Assembly (NCBI RefSeq): GCF_014633365.1
Contig: NC_068344.1
Span: 37,012,670 to 37,076,669 of the forward strand
DNA length: 64,000 nucleotides
Source of the DNA: Diospyros lotus
Taxonomy: Eukaryota > Streptophyta > Magnoliopsida > Ericales > Ebenaceae
Direction of reading: 5' to 3'
Shown: piece after piece, positions 1 through 11,331 of the stretch
Position numbering within the stretch: position 1 is the first letter of the stretch
Layout: each line of letters starts with the position of its first letter
Translations under genes and position numbers: made by a program
The notes under the pieces: model-generated
Told to the model about the DNA's origin: nothing
The model's input: only the letters and a program-made list of their open reading frames with translations
Database searches by the model: none

Positions 1-898
1 TTGTTCAATTCATAGACTAGTTCAGTTTGATTTCTAAATTTGAGTTTTTCAATTATTTTGGTTCAATTTAGTCTCTCTATTGAGAAAAACTAAAATAATC
101 GAACCAATTAAAATATAAAAAATGATATCATTTTTTTTATCAAAATTTGTTGATTCGGTTTTCTTATTTCAATTTAATTGAAATTTTGCTCTCCCCTGAT
201 TACTTCTATCTACTTGCACTTTGTTGTTTTCTATTTTTTCAAATCTTTCCCATTATTTTCAAAATTTTTTATTTGAGCAACTATTCTGTCAGTTGGTTTG
301 ATTTTTGAAAAAATGTCCAGTCTATTTGATTTGAGCAATTCGGACAACTATGTAATGAACCAACCAAATGCTCACTCTTATAGCTCATTCTGCACACCAG
401 GGTCCTTAAAGTACTCAGCCTCAACCTATAAAAATGCTCATTAGGCACACCAAGGTCCTTAAAGTACTCAACCTCGACCTATAAATGTACATAAATATAG
501 CAAGTAAAGCCACAGGACTCAAAACTGCCATACACTGCAACTACTTCCATTGTCATTGTTCAACAAATAAGAGTGAACAATTCTCAACTCTGCAGCTTAT
601 TACAGCTATACAAACAATGACAAATCTCTAGTGGCAAGGTCTAGACAACAATGGAGGGGAGAATGTTACTGTTGCCATGCAGATTCTATACAGTTACTGC
701 TTCTCACTCGCTCGGTTTTCCTCCCCAAGTTGGCCGCCTATGGCGTAGCATCTCCAAGAAACCGTTTAATAGGTGGCTCTACACCACTGAACAGTTAATG
801 CTTTTGTTTCCAGCCACAGCCTTGGCAGTTTTCCAACATCTTGTCCAAAGGTCGATGCGCGATTAGTTCATGATATCGCCTTCTAACATTCGCAGTAC
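1..898. other. Intergenic / 3' flank of the kinase gene
   Basis: AT-rich DNA with no convincing exon. It should contain the 3' UTR and downstream flank of the minus-strand kinase gene that ends near 899. A short plus-strand open frame near 651-866 has no recognisable family and looks like chance. The only structure seen is a tandem duplication at 383-486. Confidence 0.5.
383..486. repeat. Tandem duplication, about 53-bp unit, two copies
   Basis: Two adjacent copies start at 383 and 436. Both run from gctcatt through a shared ggtccttaaagtactca core to acctataaa, with a handful of substitutions. This is a local duplication, not a recognised transposon. Confidence 0.8.
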
Positions 899-3800
899 CT
901 ATTGCCAAAACACGAAACAGCATATCAGGAATCCAAGTGATAAAGAACTACCTTCAATGGTGTAGCTGATGATCGAAAACACATTGAGAATTTCGTAGGC
1001 TCCATATGGCCTGATGAACAGAATTCGAGCAAAGAATATGATGAACATGTCTTCCAAGACAAGAGCCTTCTAGAAAATTCATGCAACACAAAGGTAGTTC
1101 TTTCTCTTCAAAACATGAAATGCCTTGTTCGTTTTGTGTTTTCTACCATGTCCATGTCCTCACTTTGTTCTCAACGATATGGGAATGCATAGTTACACTG
1201 TTCTCCATAATGTATGAGAAACTTTATGAAATGAGTTTTGAGTTTCTGTACCTGGGACATGCGGGGCCTGAGCTGAGGATCCCGCCTTATGCACAAGGAC
1301 GCACAGCGCAGCATAGAACGAACCTCTTGCTCTGAGTAGCAGTTACTCAAGCGTGGATCGATAAGTTGTTCAATAGCATGTTTCTCGAGCAAGGGTCGTG
1401 CCTATTCCACCGTAAACATGAGCAACAACCAAAGATGATGATACTTCAACAAAAACGTACTATCATTTTCTTTTTCATGTTATACTTAAATCATGAAGAA
1501 TATCATTTGTTGAGTACTGATGTGTGAGTTCTATGACCATACCCATTCAGTTAGACACTGCTGCCCCTTGGGCCGATTTACATCCACAGCTTTCCGTCCA
1601 GTGACCAGTTCCACCAACACTACCCCGAAGGAATAAACGTCAGCCTTTTCAGTGATTTGGCCACTTTGAGCATATTCTGGGGACAGGTACCTACATGGAA
1701 GGAGGATAGGTGATTTAAAATGCTTTACTTGCACAAAATCTACAATTGCAATACAGAAAACAAACTTATATGTGTACCCAAAAGTCCCAATTATTCTTGT
1801 TTCGACGCCCAAATCTCCATCTGGTTGCCACCTTGCTAGCCCAAAATCTCCAACCTACAAATTGGATTTTAACATTGCTATTGACAGAAGAAGGAAGATC
1901 ATGCACTATGTCTTTGATAGAAAAAAAGTTGGATATCAAGAATGATGGAGTGCTTCTTTGTCACAACCTAGGCACCACCTTCTAAAAGGTTAATGCCTAA
2001 CCCGGACTTAAATAGCCCAGCACCCCCTCCTAGCCAGCTGATGTGGGATTCGCCAAGGTCACTCACCAACTACAACGCACTGAGTCCACCCCCCCCCTTC
2101 GGACACATGCGTCCCTGCACGAGATGGCCCCACCATTTGGTAACAAGAGGTCTGATATCACCTGTCACGATCTGGACACCACCTTCTAAAAAGTTGATGC
2201 CTATCCCGGATTTAAATAGCCCAGCATCCCTTCCTGGCCAGCCGATGTAGGATTCAACCAAGGTCACTCACTGGTTAAACTAACAGTTGAAGGTCGCTCA
2301 CTGGTTAAACTACCGGTCGAACCGGTAGTTTAATCGGTGAGCGACCTTGGCTAAATCCCACATCGACTGGGCAGGAGGGGGGGCTGGGCCATTTAAGCGC
2401 AGTGGGGGGTGGATGTCCTTTTGAGGACAGTCACTGATCTGCACGTGTGCGCTCGGGTCCCCATACCCAGGTGTTACATTGTTACAGTTGATGATTAATC
2501 CTTAGACAATATTTTAGGGCCAAACTTGGGATTGCCAGTCCTTAAACCCATGATGAACTTCTCAATATTGACTCTCCAAATGTAGAAACATGTCACTCAC
2601 CTATGACGGGGCACGTTCACAAGTGAACTGTAGAGCCTGAACTGTTCTATAGATTAACCTTCTGCATTTGAAATGAAATCCAGAGAAGAATTGACATAAA
2701 ATGGTTTATAATTGGGGACCATATCTAGGGGTTACAAGAACATCAAGTATCTGGTAGACATATAACATAACTATAGATAGGTGTCTCTAGTTTCTGGGAG
2801 TTAACAGCTTTTAAATGACGAGAAAATGAGAATGGATCCATCTGTAAGAGTTCACTTTCAGCCAAGTTGTCAAGTGTATGTCTTTGTTTGTTGTTGTTTT
2901 CAGAGAACAGGCTAGACACTTATCCAAATCTCATAATGTGGAGAAGTCATTGAATTTCATAGTGGGAAAATGGGAGAGAGAGATACCAGGGGTTCAAAGT
3001 CATGAGTGAGGAGCACATTATTTGGTCGCATGTCACGATGAACAATACAACCCACTCTACATTCTTCGTGAAGGTACCTCAACCCTCTCGCAGCTCCAAC
3101 TGCAATCTTCTGTCTTGCATGCCAATCCAGTGGATCCCTGTTCCGTCCTGCAATCCAAAACTGCAAGTGACCATTAACAGAATAGATTGCATCCATAACT
3201 TATTAAAACCAATAATTCAAGCAATCCACTCTTGGAACATAAAGGATGTCAAGATGAAAGGAAAAATATAATAAACCGCCATTAATCTTGCATTACTTCT
3301 GTTATTGAACAATATTCTGAATTATTGCAGTGGGAATACTACGAGACAGACAAGGACAGCCTGCAAATTACCATAAAGGTGAGAATCCAAAGACCCATTG
3401 CAGATATATTCATAAACTAGCAACCTTCTTTGGTCCTCCACACAGAATCCAATCAGCATCACAACATTACGGTGTTGTGCACAACTTAGGACCTCGACTT
3501 CTGAGCAAAATTCAAGATCACCCTGAGAACTCGCCAATTTATATTGCTTAACTGCAATAACCCGTCCATCTGGCAGGACTCCTCGGTGCACAGAACCAAA
3601 TCCACCTTCTGCCAAGAAATTAGCTTGAGAGAATCCATCTGTAGCACGTTCAAGTTCCAAATAGGCAAACCACTTGGGAGGTTTTCCAAATACGGGTGCT
3701 TTGTGCTGACATATTGAACACAATGGAGGTGGTTCGGGAGGTGCATTTCTTGACAATGAGATCACTTCTCTTACATCTTTATTCATGTCCAAATCAAGCC

Positions 3801-6075
3801 TGTAATTCAAAATGCCAGTTTCAAGTTTTGCATTAAGTTCAGAGAACCTTTCCACCACTGCATCAGACACGGAAGTCAGAGTTTTGCCCTTGGGTCTTTG
3901 TGAAGGATCTACCAAATGCTTTGAGAATTCAAAAGCAGAGCTGATCATTTCTGCCATCCAGGACTGGGAGCACAAGCTCATTGAAGGAGAATTTAGCTCT
4001 TCGCTTTCTGTGTCAGAGTCAGACTCGTCATGTTCGTGACTTCCATCGTTCTCCTTCGTTAGATCCCAATTGATTTCAGAGAAGAAAAATGGCGAGGCCA
4101 CCATATCTAAGCTTGACAATGATGATGCCCCGGCATCAGTGGTAGTGAATGATGTATGCTCTGGACTGCTGGCTGGAGTCACATTTGGCACCCGGATCTC
4201 ATTCCACGGGTCATATTTATTTTTCAGACACTCTATATTCTTCAGATTTTCCACAGATACTTCTGAGAGTTGTGCACTAGCAACTTCAGATTCTGTTTTA
4301 GGAGATCCAACCAAATTCAGCCGGAGTACTTTGGGCCCAGAACGTTTCACCACCACCACATTGCATTCCAGATGTTCCATGCAGGGTTTTACCTCTTTTT
4401 TCAGTCGTCTGTCGAGCAATGCAAGTATAATTAGTGCAAAAATCAATGTTCACAGAAACCAAATACTAATTCCCAGAGGTAATGCATATGCATTATGTTA
4501 GTGATGAACAGAAGCTATTGTTTGGAATCAAATGCCAGCATGATTGCAACTAAGAAACAGGATTCATACGATATTTATTACTTATCCAATACAACCCAGC
4601 TTGTCTGAGCTCTCTTTGCTTCTGATGCCACTACTCCACAAGGTGAGCCAGAAACAATTTTCACCTTGACTTTTGTCTGTGAAGAAATAAATGCGGGAAT
4701 ACAAACATTAGGCATAGAACAAGGAGATAATAAACTTCAAATGACAAAAGAAAAAGAAAAAAGCACACACTTTATCTGCATCATAAACATCACGGAGTTG
4801 AAGCATCATTTGATAGCACAGATCTGTTATATAGTCTTTCTGATCTGAGATAGTTCCTGAGAGATGTTTCCATTGACCAGCAGAGCAATCACCAGTAAAC
4901 CTTCGAATAGCCCGTAACTTTTTCTCTGAAAATGCAAATTGTTTGTACTTGTGGTCAATACCAAATGCTCCAAAGTTGTTAATCAGGGCACATATAAAAG
5001 AAGTTAGACCAGGAAGAACTACATCGGTATAAGAAACTCTGATTCATGTGCCACACGTTGCAATTGACTCGACAACATGGGTGAGCTGACTATGGTAAAT
5101 TCATGATAACAGGATAGACAAAGGCATATTTGCATACATGTTTAAAATAAACATGCCGAGACACCTTCAATTCGTGTTGTTCATATATATCTATTAATTT
5201 TGATTTTTTTGGCAACAAGCTATGGTAGTATGATGTTTCAACAAATTCAGTTATTCTAGTACTGATGTATGATGGTGTATTATGCATTCCATGTTCACAT
5301 TCACACACCTAACTCAACTAGGATATGTGCATTTTGATATCAATCATGAAATACTCCATCAAAATATGTGCAACAGAACTCAATTCAACAAGGTAAGAGG
5401 TGAGTACTAATGTTGATCATGCAGGCTTGTGGATATGCACCCACCAAACGCCATCAGACCAATTCACAGTAATTTGCAAATGATCAAATAGGTAACTTCC
5501 TAATGGCCACTAGACAAGTATATCTCAGCCTTGTGAAGTGACAGATCGGCTGCACGACTTCTTGGCGTTGCAGGCTTTTAAGCAGGCAAACTCTCCAAAT
5601 GGAAATAGCTTGAGGAAAATTTAGATCACTCTACCCTCCTTCAAGCTAAAAGATATATACACACTGAAATATCCACCTTTTGGTTGCCTCCTTTAGCAAC
5701 TCCGTGGTGTTATAATTACTGCCACTCTTTCTGTGGGTCACCTGGGTCCTCTCCCTTAGTGCCTCCTCAGGCCATCCCTAACATTGTATCCCAGGACATT
5801 CACCCATAGGCCTCATACAAGCATAACAAAATTAACTTCACAAGAAATAAGCAATTAATTTCTTGAACAAAGTAGAAATCTAAACTAACCACTTTTCATT
5901 TTTTACTCCAGTACTAATTCTATGCTAAGTACAATAATTTCCCAAGTCAAAACAGACAAATATAAAGCACCCATCCAATTAAAGCCAATCATGAAGCCAC
6001 TAAGCATGAGATAAAGATCAATGCATACTGTCTCATCAAATTTGAAAGATCAATTCACTCCAATATCTACGCATT

Positions 6076-6122
<47 letters not shown>

Positions 6123-6268
6123 AGGTTACTTGAAGTGTGAGCAGGAATGACCACCAGCAGCTTAACACAATTGCCCGGCTGAGTAACATGAGTTAGAGCC
6201 CAAACCAAGGCGGTTCTTGGGATCTCTTTAGATGCTTTGACAGCAACGATTACAACTTTCTCAGCCAT
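899..6268 (-). CDS. USP-domain / protein kinase, At5g56790-like (SELMODRAFT_444075-like family)
   Basis: Nine exons can be joined in frame to about 710 aa: 6130-6268, 4771-4925, 4582-4676, 3372-4408, 2987-3147, 1778-1854, 1543-1690, 1252-1401 and, tentatively, 899-1069. The N-terminus ([20 protein letters not shown]) is the USP / adenine-nucleotide alpha-hydrolase-like domain of this plant family. A long acidic Ser-rich linker follows, then [15 protein letters not shown] and a kinase domain. The kinase has the Gly loop [16 protein letters not shown]-type Lys in IAVKQYK, an alpha-C Glu (SEVEVLS), HRDMRPNN and DFGLA. The usual Lys after the catalytic Asp is Arg; family members are often annotated inactive. 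The start at 6268 is chosen because it directly precedes the conserved domain; an in-frame Met at 6361 would add 31 residues. The last exon has a plausible acceptor, but only its first residues (LVLEDMFI) resemble the family. Probably a cytoplasmic or membrane-associated signalling protein. Confidence 0.85.
1966..2480. repeat. Foldback repeat cluster in a kinase intron
   Basis: Two direct copies of a GC-richer unit of about 110 bp begin near 1966 and 2164 (both contain caccaccttctaaaa and aaatagcccagca). A third copy lies in inverted orientation from about 2321 to 2480. The whole sits in the intron between kinase exons 5 and 6. Its composition differs sharply from the surrounding AT-rich intron, suggesting a non-autonomous inserted element. 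No clear target-site duplication was found. Confidence 0.65.
2291..2347. repeat. Near-perfect 27-bp hairpin, 3-nt loop
   Basis: Left arm 2291-2317 and right arm 2321-2347 are reverse complements at 25 of 27 positions around a cga loop. This is the inner junction of the inverted copies in the 1966-2480 cluster. Confidence 0.85.
6077..6119. repeat. Compound (AT)n(AG)n microsatellite
   Basis: An AT run is followed directly by about 14 AG dinucleotides. It lies in intron 1 of the kinase gene, about 10 bp inside the 5' splice site at 6130, where it reads CT/AT-rich on the transcribed strand. Confidence 0.95.
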
Positions 6269-7417
6269 GGATGAATACTTCTCTTCACAACTTCTCTTCC
6301 ATGGATGAATCAATCCTTCACATTGCAACTCATTGTCACTGTTTTCTCTCTCTCTAAGCAAAAACCCTTTCGAGGGAGGAGAGAGAAAAGGGGATCAAAC
6401 TGGGGAGGAAAGGCAGGGGAAACAGACAAAGATCGGGGGAAAAAGCCTGCAGACTATGTTCACATCAGGTTTCGGTTGTGGGTTTTGATAATTGAGATAT
6501 GTACAGAAGAAAACAAGACAGAAGCGCCGAAAAGACGTTTCAGAGGCATCATCAAATGGAGATAGAAGAAAGCGACAGCTAACCCAAAACTGAAACACAA
6601 AGCCGAGGCTTTGGCCTTGCAGTTTGAATAAACGGCATTTCAATGAAGAAAACCCACAAATCACGCTCATTTCTCTAATGCTCTATTACCTTAAAGCTTC
6701 ACCAATAATTGAAGTTCAGTTCTCATGGATTGGAAGCTCCCCCTCTCTCTCTCTCTCTCTCTGCACTCCAAGAATAACGAGCACTTCCTTGCTTTTGTTG
6801 TGAAATTGTCTTGTCAATTGTGACTTTTTTATCTCAAATCAATCATTTGATATAATATGTTAGTTAACAAGAACAATAACATTAATGTCAAAATTATTAA
6901 TCAAAATCAAAAACTAATTGATTAAAATAATCTTAACACTATCATCATCATTATACTAATTCCATTTTAATCAGTTCATCATCATGAAAATTCTGTCTTT
7001 CTAGTGAACAGTATTTATATTTATATAACTTCTGTATCATCTGGGCAAATCTGTTTAAATAGAAGTTTTAACAGAATGATATAATTCACTAACACTTAAA
7101 TTAAACTATTTAACCCCTAATTATACCCTCAATAATTGGCTCATAATTTTGAGTTGCATTCACATGTAATCTTGTAGCCTTGCATGAAGGAGGACAAGGG
7201 TTTGTTGGGCCATCATAAATTAAGTGTACGATAATTTTTGAAAATTAAGGTAGTATAAAATAATTTCCAGATGAACCAACCCACCAAACATTTGTTTTTG
7301 TGTTTGTAATATTAAATATTAATTATTATATATATATGCCTTCTCCCCACATCATTGTCAATGAGCTGGTAGCCTGGTAGACATGGAACGACCATTGGTT
7401 CTGTCATTGTCTTCTTT

Positions 7418-7575
7418 AATATTGTTATTTGAACACTCTGTGATATTTTAATAATATTTATATATTACTATGTCATGTATTTATATTAATATAATATAAT
7501 ATAAAATATAATATATTAATATACAAATATTATTAAAAAAATATCATAATTAAGTATGTAAATAGCATTACAATC
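7418..7575. repeat. AT-rich inverted-repeat (MITE-like) element
   Basis: The left part (gatattttaataatattt, near 7441) and the right part (aaatattattaaaaaaatatc, near 7525) are imperfect reverse complements. Further complementary sequence extends outward to tgttattt on the left and aaatagca on the right. Boundaries are approximate and no TSD was resolved. Confidence 0.5.
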
Positions 7576-8384
7576 AAAGATAAAGTTGAATGAATCTTTT
7601 AATTGCTTTACTTAAAGTTGCATACAAACTTTGAGAGTAATGGCTTTATTCTTTCATAGCATTCATTGATTTGATGACTTTTGGGTTTTCCATGTGATAC
7701 TTATGCCTTGTTTTGACCATACCTTTTAGGGCAACCTTTGCAATTGGATTTTTTTTTTTAACATTTAGGAAGATCATCTGCATTCATATTTTATATTAGG
7801 TGATATGTCAATATAAGTATGTAAGATGTTAATGTAAAATATTGACTTTAAGTGTTTAAATAGTATTTTTATTATTTTATCTTGACATTTATGTTATAGT
7901 AATAATTATAGAATAATGTTATTTTTTTTGTTTAGTGTGGGAAATTCGAGGGGATTTATGGCTAAAGTATAGTCTTTAATCGAGATTGTCTTATTTTTTC
8001 TAAAATTCACAATTTAAGTAGATAGATAAGTGAATCGTTAGCTGAAGCTCAGAGCATGATCTCTTTAATAGACATGAATTATCAACACCCACATAAAGGT
8101 AGATTCAAAAACACGATCTTGCAATAATTCAAGCTTCTGAATATATACAGTGAACTATATGTGCTACAAGAGATTGATAATGTTGATTATTGTCCTTTAC
8201 ATAATGGGGTTTAGGTACAGTAAATGCATTTTCAACTACAAAACTATCTTCTTTGATAATGAAATGTTACAAAATACAATACATTTATCATTAACTAGTA
8301 ATGATATTTTGTAATTGAAAATAAAATGTATTAAATATGTATTTTTAAAAAATAATATGTATTTATTGAGCGAGCAATGATTAG

Positions 8385-8545
8385 CATGGTACATAATTAT
8401 AGGATTTTGTATTAACGTACATTTAATATAATCTATCTATTTTGAGTATAATTATTGCACTTCATATGAAAACAAAGTGCATTAAATGTACATTAATGCA
8501 AAATCCTATAAATAGATTAAATGCTCTTATTGGTTAGCAATAAAT
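8385..8545. repeat. MITE-like hairpin
   Basis: ataggattttgtattaacgt (near 8400) is the imperfect reverse complement of acattaatgcaaaatcctat (near 8490). Weaker complementarity extends outward to gattagc on the left and gctaacc-like sequence on the right. It is probably a small DNA-transposon derivative. Confidence 0.55.
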
Positions 8546-8584
8546 AGATTATATTTTGAAATATTTTATTAATAAATAGGATTA

Positions 8585-8885
8585 AGCTCCCATTTTCAAA
8601 TCCACACACACACTCTCTCTCAAAACCACATACTCTCAAACTCACCCCTGCAGGTTGTAGTATCCACCATCACTCCACCCTTACCTCGTCACCAAGACAA
8701 GCACCGTTGTCACCCCTTTATCCAGTCGAGCACGATTCGTCGTCGCCCCTTCGCCACGAGCACCATCAATCGTCACCCCCTCTCTATCAGTTACATCACC
8801 TCGTCCCTACTGCCGTGGGGAGAGATAGAGTGATTTTGAGATGGTGATTTTGAGATAGAGAATGAGTTTGAAAATGAGCGGGTAA
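8585..8885. repeat. Inverted-repeat element with C-rich centre
   Basis: The left end (cattttcaaatccacac...ctctctctcaaaaccac) is complementary to the right end (gattttgagatagagaatgagtttgaaaatg). The centre is rich in CGTC/CACC and has no coding potential. The layout resembles the element at 48560-48820, which also has a central segment with CGTCGTC and TTCGCC words. Confidence 0.45.
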
Positions 8886-9152
8886 AAATAAAAATTTTAA
8901 TTTAAAAATAAATTAAAAAATTTAATAAATTATTCTATGGACCTTTTCTCGACAAGTAATTTAATTCTAATAAATAATACTGTTTGAATGTTGAAAATAG
9001 GGCCACATTGTGCTTTTACTAAAAGCTTTGGCTTGAGGAAAAAAGACGAAACTTTTAGTTTAAAGGACCACAGTGTGCATTTAAGGAAATTTGTAATTTA
9101 GTGGTTGGGGAGATAATTCTCCTTACAGGTGGTTGAAAGATAAAATCTTCAA

Positions 9153-9228
9153 ACATAAACTCATATGTACTGGTACAAGGGTCACATTGTACATAAACTC
9201 ACATGTACTGGTATAAGGGTCACATTGT
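9153..9228. repeat. Tandem duplication, 38-bp unit
   Basis: Copies 9153-9190 and 9191-9228 abut exactly and differ at two positions (t/c and c/t). The unit begins acataaactca and ends gggtcacattgt. Confidence 0.95.
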
Positions 9229-10387
9229 ACATGTGTTCGGTAATAGGTTTAGTCGAATAACTAATATATTGGTATCAATTTAAGGAGTGTTTGTTAAAAT
9301 GAGTAGTTAAGGTAGTATTAAGATAAGGCCGGAATGGTTTTTAGACCAAGATATGGAATGCTCAAGATAAAGTTGGGAAATATTCTAATATTTTTATCAA
9401 GCTGCTTATATTGAGAAAAGTAAAGATAAGCATATCTTGAAAGATCAAGATAAGAGGTCATTAATGTTTTTTCAAAGAATAATTAAATAAGCTTAACAAA
9501 TATATTGGAAATGATACAAGTTCAGGATGCATCCCATATCTTGACTTTTTCATCTCATATCAATGGATTGCAAGTTTGATTCTTACTCTGCGTAAGACCA
9601 AAGGCTCTACTTATGATTTATCTTCCCTACTTAAGACCGATAACCCAAATATCGAAAATCACGTAAGAACGATCATTTTAAAAGTCACATTGTACACAAT
9701 GGAGAGGCTAAGATACGGGTTCATGTTTACATACAATTAGTACAACTCAAATCGAATATTTAAAGATACAATAACTATAACTCAAATTGAATATTTAAAC
9801 AGAAGAAAACTCTAATTGAATATTTTAACAGAAGAAAACTCTAATGATCACGCTCAAAAGGAGTTGCTATAAGATTATCACATATTTTCCTTTAGCTAAA
9901 AAAATATATAGATTCATGCATATGTATACAAAATATTTTAGATCTTCTATAGTTTCGACCTTTTTAAAAGTAAGATAAAAATATATTTTTGTAAATATTA
10001 ACTTTTTTATGATGGAAAAATAAAATAAAAATATGTTTTATAAAAGAATTACTTTCCAATGTAAAATTTTACATTGTTCGCAGTCCTACGACATTAACCT
10101 CATCGAGTTACTCATAGTCTTGACGATGTTGACCTATTCGAGCCTATGATTTATATTACAACTCGACCCATTTGACGTGTCAATTGATGCCCCAGAGATA
10201 GAAGTTAAGTGGTTGGATTACGATAAATTGGGATTCGCACAAATAGATCGTTCGTTCGATTCCTTACTCTGCGTAGTGAAATAAATTCTCCACCTGTAAT
10301 TTATTTCTTCTATCAAAATTGAGGACATGAGTAATGGGGGACTACACAAGGGTGGTAATCCCAAGTGTGCCAATTGACACTGATAGT

Positions 10388-10760
10388 CTATGATGCATAA
10401 AAACTTTTTGGAAGTGTCATTTTGACTTTTTTGAAACGTTTTTATTTCCGAAACTCCAAGAAACATTTCTAGGTTACTTTTGTAATTTCATAAATTTTTT
10501 GTGGCTATTTTGTAATGTTATGAAAATATTGAAAACGTGTTTTCAATTTAAAAACGCATTTCCATTCATGAATAAAAATGAAATTTTTTTCATTTTTAAC
10601 TCAAAATTTTTAATTTTTTATAGAATTTGTTTTCAAAATTTATTTAAATGCATTATGTAATTTATGTTTATTTTTAAATTAAATAACTATTTTTTATAAT
10701 TTTTTATATTAAAAATTATTTTTATATGAAGACTTATATTTTTGACACTTCCATCCATAG
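10388..10760 (+). repeat. AT-rich dispersed repeat, copy 1 (TIR-type)
   Basis: The head ctatgatgcataaaaac...ggaagtgtcatttt is partly repeated, inverted, at the tail (gacacttccatccatag). Related copies occur at 12185-12330, 32690-32830 and, inverted, 49440-49672. The interior is a run of T-rich sequence including a gttatgaaaatattgaaaac segment also found in the 49440 copy. It is non-coding, presumably a non-autonomous DNA transposon. Confidence 0.65.
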
Positions 10761-10790
10761 TGGCTTTTGGTAAAGATTCACCGACAAAAG

Positions 10791-11279
10791 TAAGGGTGTT
10801 CAAAAAAATTGGTGCACCGCGAAAATCGGCCAAACTGAACTAAATCAAACCGAATCAATTGATTTTTTTTTTTTTTGGCGATCGAAAACAGTTTGGATTC
10901 TGTCCAAACGGCACGGTTTGCGGTTTGGACAGTTGGTGGTTTGGAAACCGAATCGTCCAAGAAAATAATAAAAAAAATATAAAAAAAAATATTTTTTTGC
11001 CCATCCTATTAATTTTTTATACTATTTTGTCTTTATTTTTTATTCCTATTTATTTATATTTAATTATCTTTATTTATCAATATTTATGTCTTTATTTACC
11101 ATTTTTAAATATCTTTTTTAGTGATTTTAAATAGCATTTTAAATCGCAGTTTGCGGTCTGATTTGGTGCTGTTTGGCTGAACCTAAACCAGACCACGGTC
11201 TGATTTAGTTGAAAATCACACTAATAATTTGACATGCTAAAAATTATTCAGACTGACAAATCGCACCGCAAACACCCTA
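10791..11279. mobile_element. Non-autonomous hAT element upstream of the ET gene
   Basis: The ends taagggtgtt and aacaccctA form short terminal inverted repeats typical of plant hAT elements. It is flanked by gacaaaag (10783-10790) and gacaaaat (11280-11287), an 8-bp TSD with one mismatch. It is 489 bp long, with no transposase. It ends 52 bp before the ET-like start codon, so it must form part of that gene's leader or core promoter. Confidence 0.85.
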
Positions 11280-11331
11280 GACAAAATTATAAAAGAAGGG
11301 TGCTTTGGTAACGGTCTTGTTCCCTTTGCAA

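Larger units (their letters stand above)
6362..10387. other. Intergenic region with small non-autonomous repeats
   Basis: Divergent spacer between the kinase gene and the ET-like gene; no exon recognised. A CT microsatellite lies at 6743-6762, probably in the kinase promoter or leader. The rest is very AT-rich and holds several inverted-repeat elements and a tandem duplication, listed separately. Short tRNA-derived SINE-like stretches are suggested near 9525-9620 and 10200-10300 (both carry gattc..tactctgcgta after a B-box-like motif) but are too decayed to bound. Confidence 0.6.

Noticed and set aside
651..866. 71-aa plus-strand open frame near the left edge
   Set aside because: No family resemblance, and it lies antisense to the 3' flank of the kinase gene; such lengths arise by chance.
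4070..4501. 143-aa plus-strand open frame
   Set aside because: It is the antisense shadow of the large kinase exon 3372-4408, which has clear family similarity.
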